64,000 bases of DNA from UBA6918 sp040754425 (GTDB lineage: Bacteria; Pseudomonadota; Gammaproteobacteria; Burkholderiales; Thiobacillaceae). Shown piece after piece: positions 61,804 to 64,000 of this stretch (within the stretch, counting starts at the first letter, position 1; each line of letters begins with the position of its first letter). Below the pieces are notes generated by a model, which worked only from the letters and a program-made list of their open reading frames with translations, was not told where the DNA came from and did no database searches. The stretch is taken from positions 24,716-88,715 of the forward strand of contig JBFMCR010000044.1 of assembly GCA_040754425.1 (NCBI GenBank), read 5' to 3'. The translations under genes and the position numbers were made by a program.

Positions 61804-62860
61804 ATGGCAACCATAAGAAAACGCGGCGAATACCAGTGGCAAGCCATCGTCAAGCGCAAAGGGATCGGTTCGACCAGCAAAACCTTTCTCAATAAGAAAG
61901 ACGCCGAGGATTGGGCAAAGATCACCGAGTCAGAAATGATCCGGGGTCACTACATCAAGCGCGACGATGCAGAGAAAACAACCCTGTCCGAGCTGATAAA
62001 TCGTTATCGGGAAACGATTCTCCCGACTAAGCGCGGCAAGCATTTCGGGCCGGCGCTCACGATGTTGGATGATCGCCTGGGCAAACTCGCGCTGTCTGCA
62101 ATCTCGTCCAAAAAAGTGGCCGACTTCCGTGATGCAAGAACGAAAGAAGGCAAGTCGGCAAGCACGGTAAAAAAGGAAATCAACCTGCTGTCCAAGCTCA
62201 TCGACTTGGCCGGCAAGGAATGGGGGGTCACCCTGCCGGCCAACTCGTGCAAGATGGTTTCCAGGCCGCGCGAAAACAATGCCAGAGAGCGCCGATTAAG
62301 CCCGGAAGAAGAAAGATACCTGCTCGCAACCTGCGCGCAGCCATTGGCCCTCCTGGTGCGCCTGGCGCTGGAAACCGGCGCCCGTCTGGGTGAGCTGTTG
62401 GCCGTGAAGTGGGAGGACGTTCACCCGGAAACACTCACGATCCGCATTCGAGGCATCGCCGGGCGCGGGACAAAAAAACAGCGATCCCTTCCGTGATGTT
62501 CCCCTGTCCAAAGCTGCCCTTGGCGTTCTCAAGGAATTAAAAGCCCTGCCCCTTAGTATCGACGGCCGTGTGTTCTATCAATGGAAGGCTTCGGACAGCT
62601 TCAATAAAACATGGATTCGCGTCGTAGGCCGTGCCAGGAAAAAGTATCTTGCGGGCTGCGAGAAGGCCGGCGGGAAACCGGACAGCGCCTTCTTGGTCGA
62701 TCTGCGGTTCCATGACCTGCGGCACGAAGCGACAAGCCGGTTTTTCGAGAAGGGTTTGAACCCGATGGAAGTGGCCGAGATCACCGGCCACAAGACCTTC
62801 GCCATGCTCAAGCGTTACACTCACCTGGAAACCCCAAACCTGGCGAAAAAGCTGGGCTAG
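61804..62860 (+). pseudogene. tyrosine-type site-specific integrase, frameshifted
   Basis: A phage-type integrase in two frames. The first part (61804-62496) has the N-terminal SAM-like core-binding domain and the first catalytic Arg (LETGARLGELLAVKWED). The second (62497-62860) has the HxxR box FHDLRHEATS, the His in ITGHKTF and the nucleophile Tyr in KRYTHLE. A run of seven A at 62472-62478 is where the frame is lost; six would restore one protein of about 351 residues. All catalytic residues are present, so the shift is either recent or a sequencing error. The gene ends directly at the tRNA-Thr 3' end. Confidence 0.88.
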
Positions 62861-62936
62861 TGGTGCCCCCGGCAGGAATCGAACCCGCGACCTTCGGTTT
62901 ACAAAACCGCTGCTCTACCAACTGAGCTACAAGGGC
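62861..62936 (-). tRNA. tRNA-Thr (TGT anticodon)
   Basis: Minus-strand cloverleaf: acceptor GCCCTTG with CGGGGGC (two G-U pairs), D-arm GCTCAGTTGGTAGAGC, anticodon loop TTTGTAA (anticodon TGT), T-arm GCGGG-TTCGATT-CCTGC, and encoded CCA. Its 3' end abuts the integrase stop codon, the usual insertion site of integrative elements. Confidence 0.94.
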
Positions 62937-62965
62937 CAGGCGCGGATTTTACACTATGCGCGCCG

Positions 62966-63253
62966 TCACGCCGCTTCGTCTTCGAGCACACGCATTTCGA
63001 TATGCAAGCCAGCGGCCAGCGTCATGTTCACAAGCGCGTCGAGGCTGAAAAGGTTGATCTTGCCGCGCATCAGGTCAGAGACGCGGGGCTGAGTGACGCC
63101 GAGAAGTTTGGCGGCTTGTGCCTGGCTCAAGTTGGCTTGCTCGATGTGGTTTTTCAATGCCATCATCAGGGCCGAGCGCAGCTTCATGTTTTCTGCCTCT
63201 GCCGGGGTGTCTTCAATGGCATCCCACACACTGGAAAATCTTTGTTTGCTCAT
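62966..63253 (-). CDS. HigA-type antitoxin (XRE helix-turn-helix)
   Basis: A 95-residue XRE-family protein with helix-turn-helix LSQAQAAKLLGVTQPRVSDLMRG (blocks LSQAQAAKLLGV and QPRVSDLMRG). It is downstream of the toxin gene and overlaps it by four bases, the toxin-first order typical of HigBA. It should bind both the toxin and the operator at 63588-63605. Confidence 0.88.
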   Translation of the reverse strand: MSKQRFSSVWDAIEDTPAEAENMKLRSALMMALKNHIEQANLSQAQAAKLLGVTQPRVSDLMRGKINLFSLDALVNMTLAAGLHIEMRVLEDEAA

Positions 63254-63579
63254 TGCTGTGGCTCCTGAATTTCACGGTAACGCTTCGCCGCCAGGCCGAT
63301 GTCCGCCTTACTGGTCTTCTCCGTTTTTTTCTGAAAGCAGTGAAGCACATGAACAGCGTCAGCGAATTTCGCTACATAGACAACCCGAAATGCGCCTGCC
63401 GCATCACGAATCCGAATTTCCTTCACACCTTGCCCGACTGTGTTCATTGGTTTCCAGTCGTCCGGCTCCATGCCGTGTTGCACTCGGTCTATCTGATGAC
63501 CGGCCTCGCGCCTGGCCGTTGGCGGAAAGGCGCGCAAGTCGTCAAGTGATGTTCCTCGAAACTCAACAGGCTTGGTCAT
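63250..63579 (-). CDS. HigB/RelE-type toxin (phage Gp49-like)
   Basis: A 109-residue RelE-superfamily protein: KEIRIRDAAGAFRVVYVAKF and HVLHCFQKKTEKTS are the typical core with basic catalytic residues. It probably cleaves mRNA on the ribosome. ATG 63579 (MTKPVEFRG) is preferred over an in-frame start at 63594. The operon starts just upstream at a palindromic operator. Confidence 0.88.
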   Translation of the reverse strand: MTKPVEFRGTSLDDLRAFPPTARREAGHQIDRVQHGMEPDDWKPMNTVGQGVKEIRIRDAAGAFRVVYVAKFADAVHVLHCFQKKTEKTSKADIGLAAKRYREIQEPQQ

Positions 63580-63587
63580 GGTGTGAT

Positions 63588-63605
63588 TATACAAGATTTT
63601 GTATA
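63588..63605 (-). promoter_or_regulatory. palindromic operator of the HigBA operon
   Basis: TATACAA and TTGTATA arms with a four-base centre lie nine bases upstream of the toxin ATG. AT-rich palindromes in this position are the usual autoregulatory site for the antitoxin. Confidence 0.6.
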
Positions 63606-63901
63606 TCAGACAAGATACAAAGCCCGCCGTCGTTCTTTCGCCTGCGCGGGCCGGATGCCGCCTTGGGCGACGGATGAATGCCGGCCCTGTGCCGGTGGGG
63701 TGCCACCCCTTTTTGGTAGTTTGCCTGGATCGCCAGGGGGGCAGGCTCCCCTTGTCCCTGGAGCGCGGCGAGCGTGAATTTTACTCGGTCGCGGTCGTGC
63801 TTCTGTGACTTGCCAGACTCAAAAACAGCACATCAACGGACAAAAGCAAACACCGGGTGACAAAAAATTTTTTGGGTCTTCGTGAAAGAGTGTGGGTAAA
63901 A
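63606..63901. other. non-coding accessory stretch
   Basis: About 300 bases with no supported gene. Open frames here are short and lack ribosome sites and recognisable residues. The composition changes from GC-rich to A/T-rich near 63820-63880 (CAAAAAATTTTTTGGG). Confidence 0.5.
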
Positions 63902-64000
63902 ATGGTCATGAAATCGTTCGTGGCGCATACTGCAAGCGGGTTTCCGAGGGTTGACGGCCTTTTGGAAACAGGCATGATTTCGCGATGGCTCCTTTACCCA
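63902..64000 (+). CDS. possible start of a gene cut by the window edge
   Basis: An ATG at 63902 (in-frame second ATG at 63908) opens 33 codons that run off the right edge (MVMKSFVAHTASGF...). A weak GTGGG lies upstream. I do not recognise it. It may be chance. Confidence 0.25.
   Translation, partial: MVMKSFVAHTASGFPRVDGLLETGMISRWLLYP

Noticed and set aside
63781..63975. 64-codon minus-strand open frame near the right edge
   Set aside because: No ribosome site or recognisable pattern, and it overlaps the equally weak plus-strand frame.

Overview
The window is 64 kb of GC-rich, gene-dense chromosome from a betaproteobacterium. Gene orders such as rpoS-nlpD-pcm-surE, rplT/rpmI/infC/thrS beside pheST-ihfA, alaA-hom-thrC and lolC-lolD, together with protein resemblance, suggest the Nitrosomonadales/Rhodocyclales neighbourhood. 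I cannot name a genus. The left three quarters is housekeeping. The right quarter holds a complete Lap-type adhesin locus, followed by a small decayed integrative relic at a tRNA gene.

1-14.8 kb: the 3' part of mnmA, then glnS-hslO, a membrane metal-dependent hydrolase, msrA, a glutathione S-transferase, a uracil-DNA-glycosylase-like protein, thrC-hom-alaA (threonine and alanine metabolism), a Mth938-like protein, yrfG, and the stationary-phase cluster rpoS-nlpD-pcm-surE. 14.8-22.9 kb: tRNA-Pro, then on the minus strand thrS-infC-rpmI-rplT-pheS-pheT-ihfA-merR. This block is punctuated by intrinsic terminators and long hairpins, infC has a probable AUC start codon, and tRNA-Val lies upstream of thrS.

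22.9-46 kb: a Mut7-C RNase-fold protein, a diguanylate cyclase paired with a PhnD-like periplasmic binding protein, relA, comEC, a CBS protein, lolCD, yjbQ, a phosphoglycerate-mutase-like protein, rimO, a ZIP transporter, pgeF, rluD // bamD (divergent, with overlapping start codons), nadE-glnB, sucCD, a GNAT-fold protein and a calcineurin-like phosphoesterase. Several intergenic spaces carry short dispersed inverted repeats built from a few recurring words.

46-61.6 kb: a self-contained type I secretion and surface-retention system. It comprises a LapB-type ABC exporter with a dead C39-like domain, a LapC-type adaptor, a LuxR-type regulator with a degenerate receiver, a large RTX adhesin (interrupted by a 100-N assembly gap), a small conserved protein, LapD (degenerate GGDEF-EAL receptor), LapG (BTLCP protease) and a TolC-family protein. 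In the known Lap model, c-di-GMP-bound LapD sequesters LapG, so the adhesin's N-terminal retention module is not cut and the adhesin stays threaded through TolC. Here that logic has unusual parts: the retention-module fold appears duplicated in tandem, the expected di-alanine LapG site is replaced by a TETG sequence, and the TolC protein carries a C-terminal NTF2/Cds6-like domain.

61.6-64 kb: a truncated tRNA-Thr-like 3' half, a frameshifted tyrosine integrase, an intact tRNA-Thr, and a HigBA-type toxin-antitoxin operon with a palindromic operator. The window then ends in largely non-coding accessory sequence.
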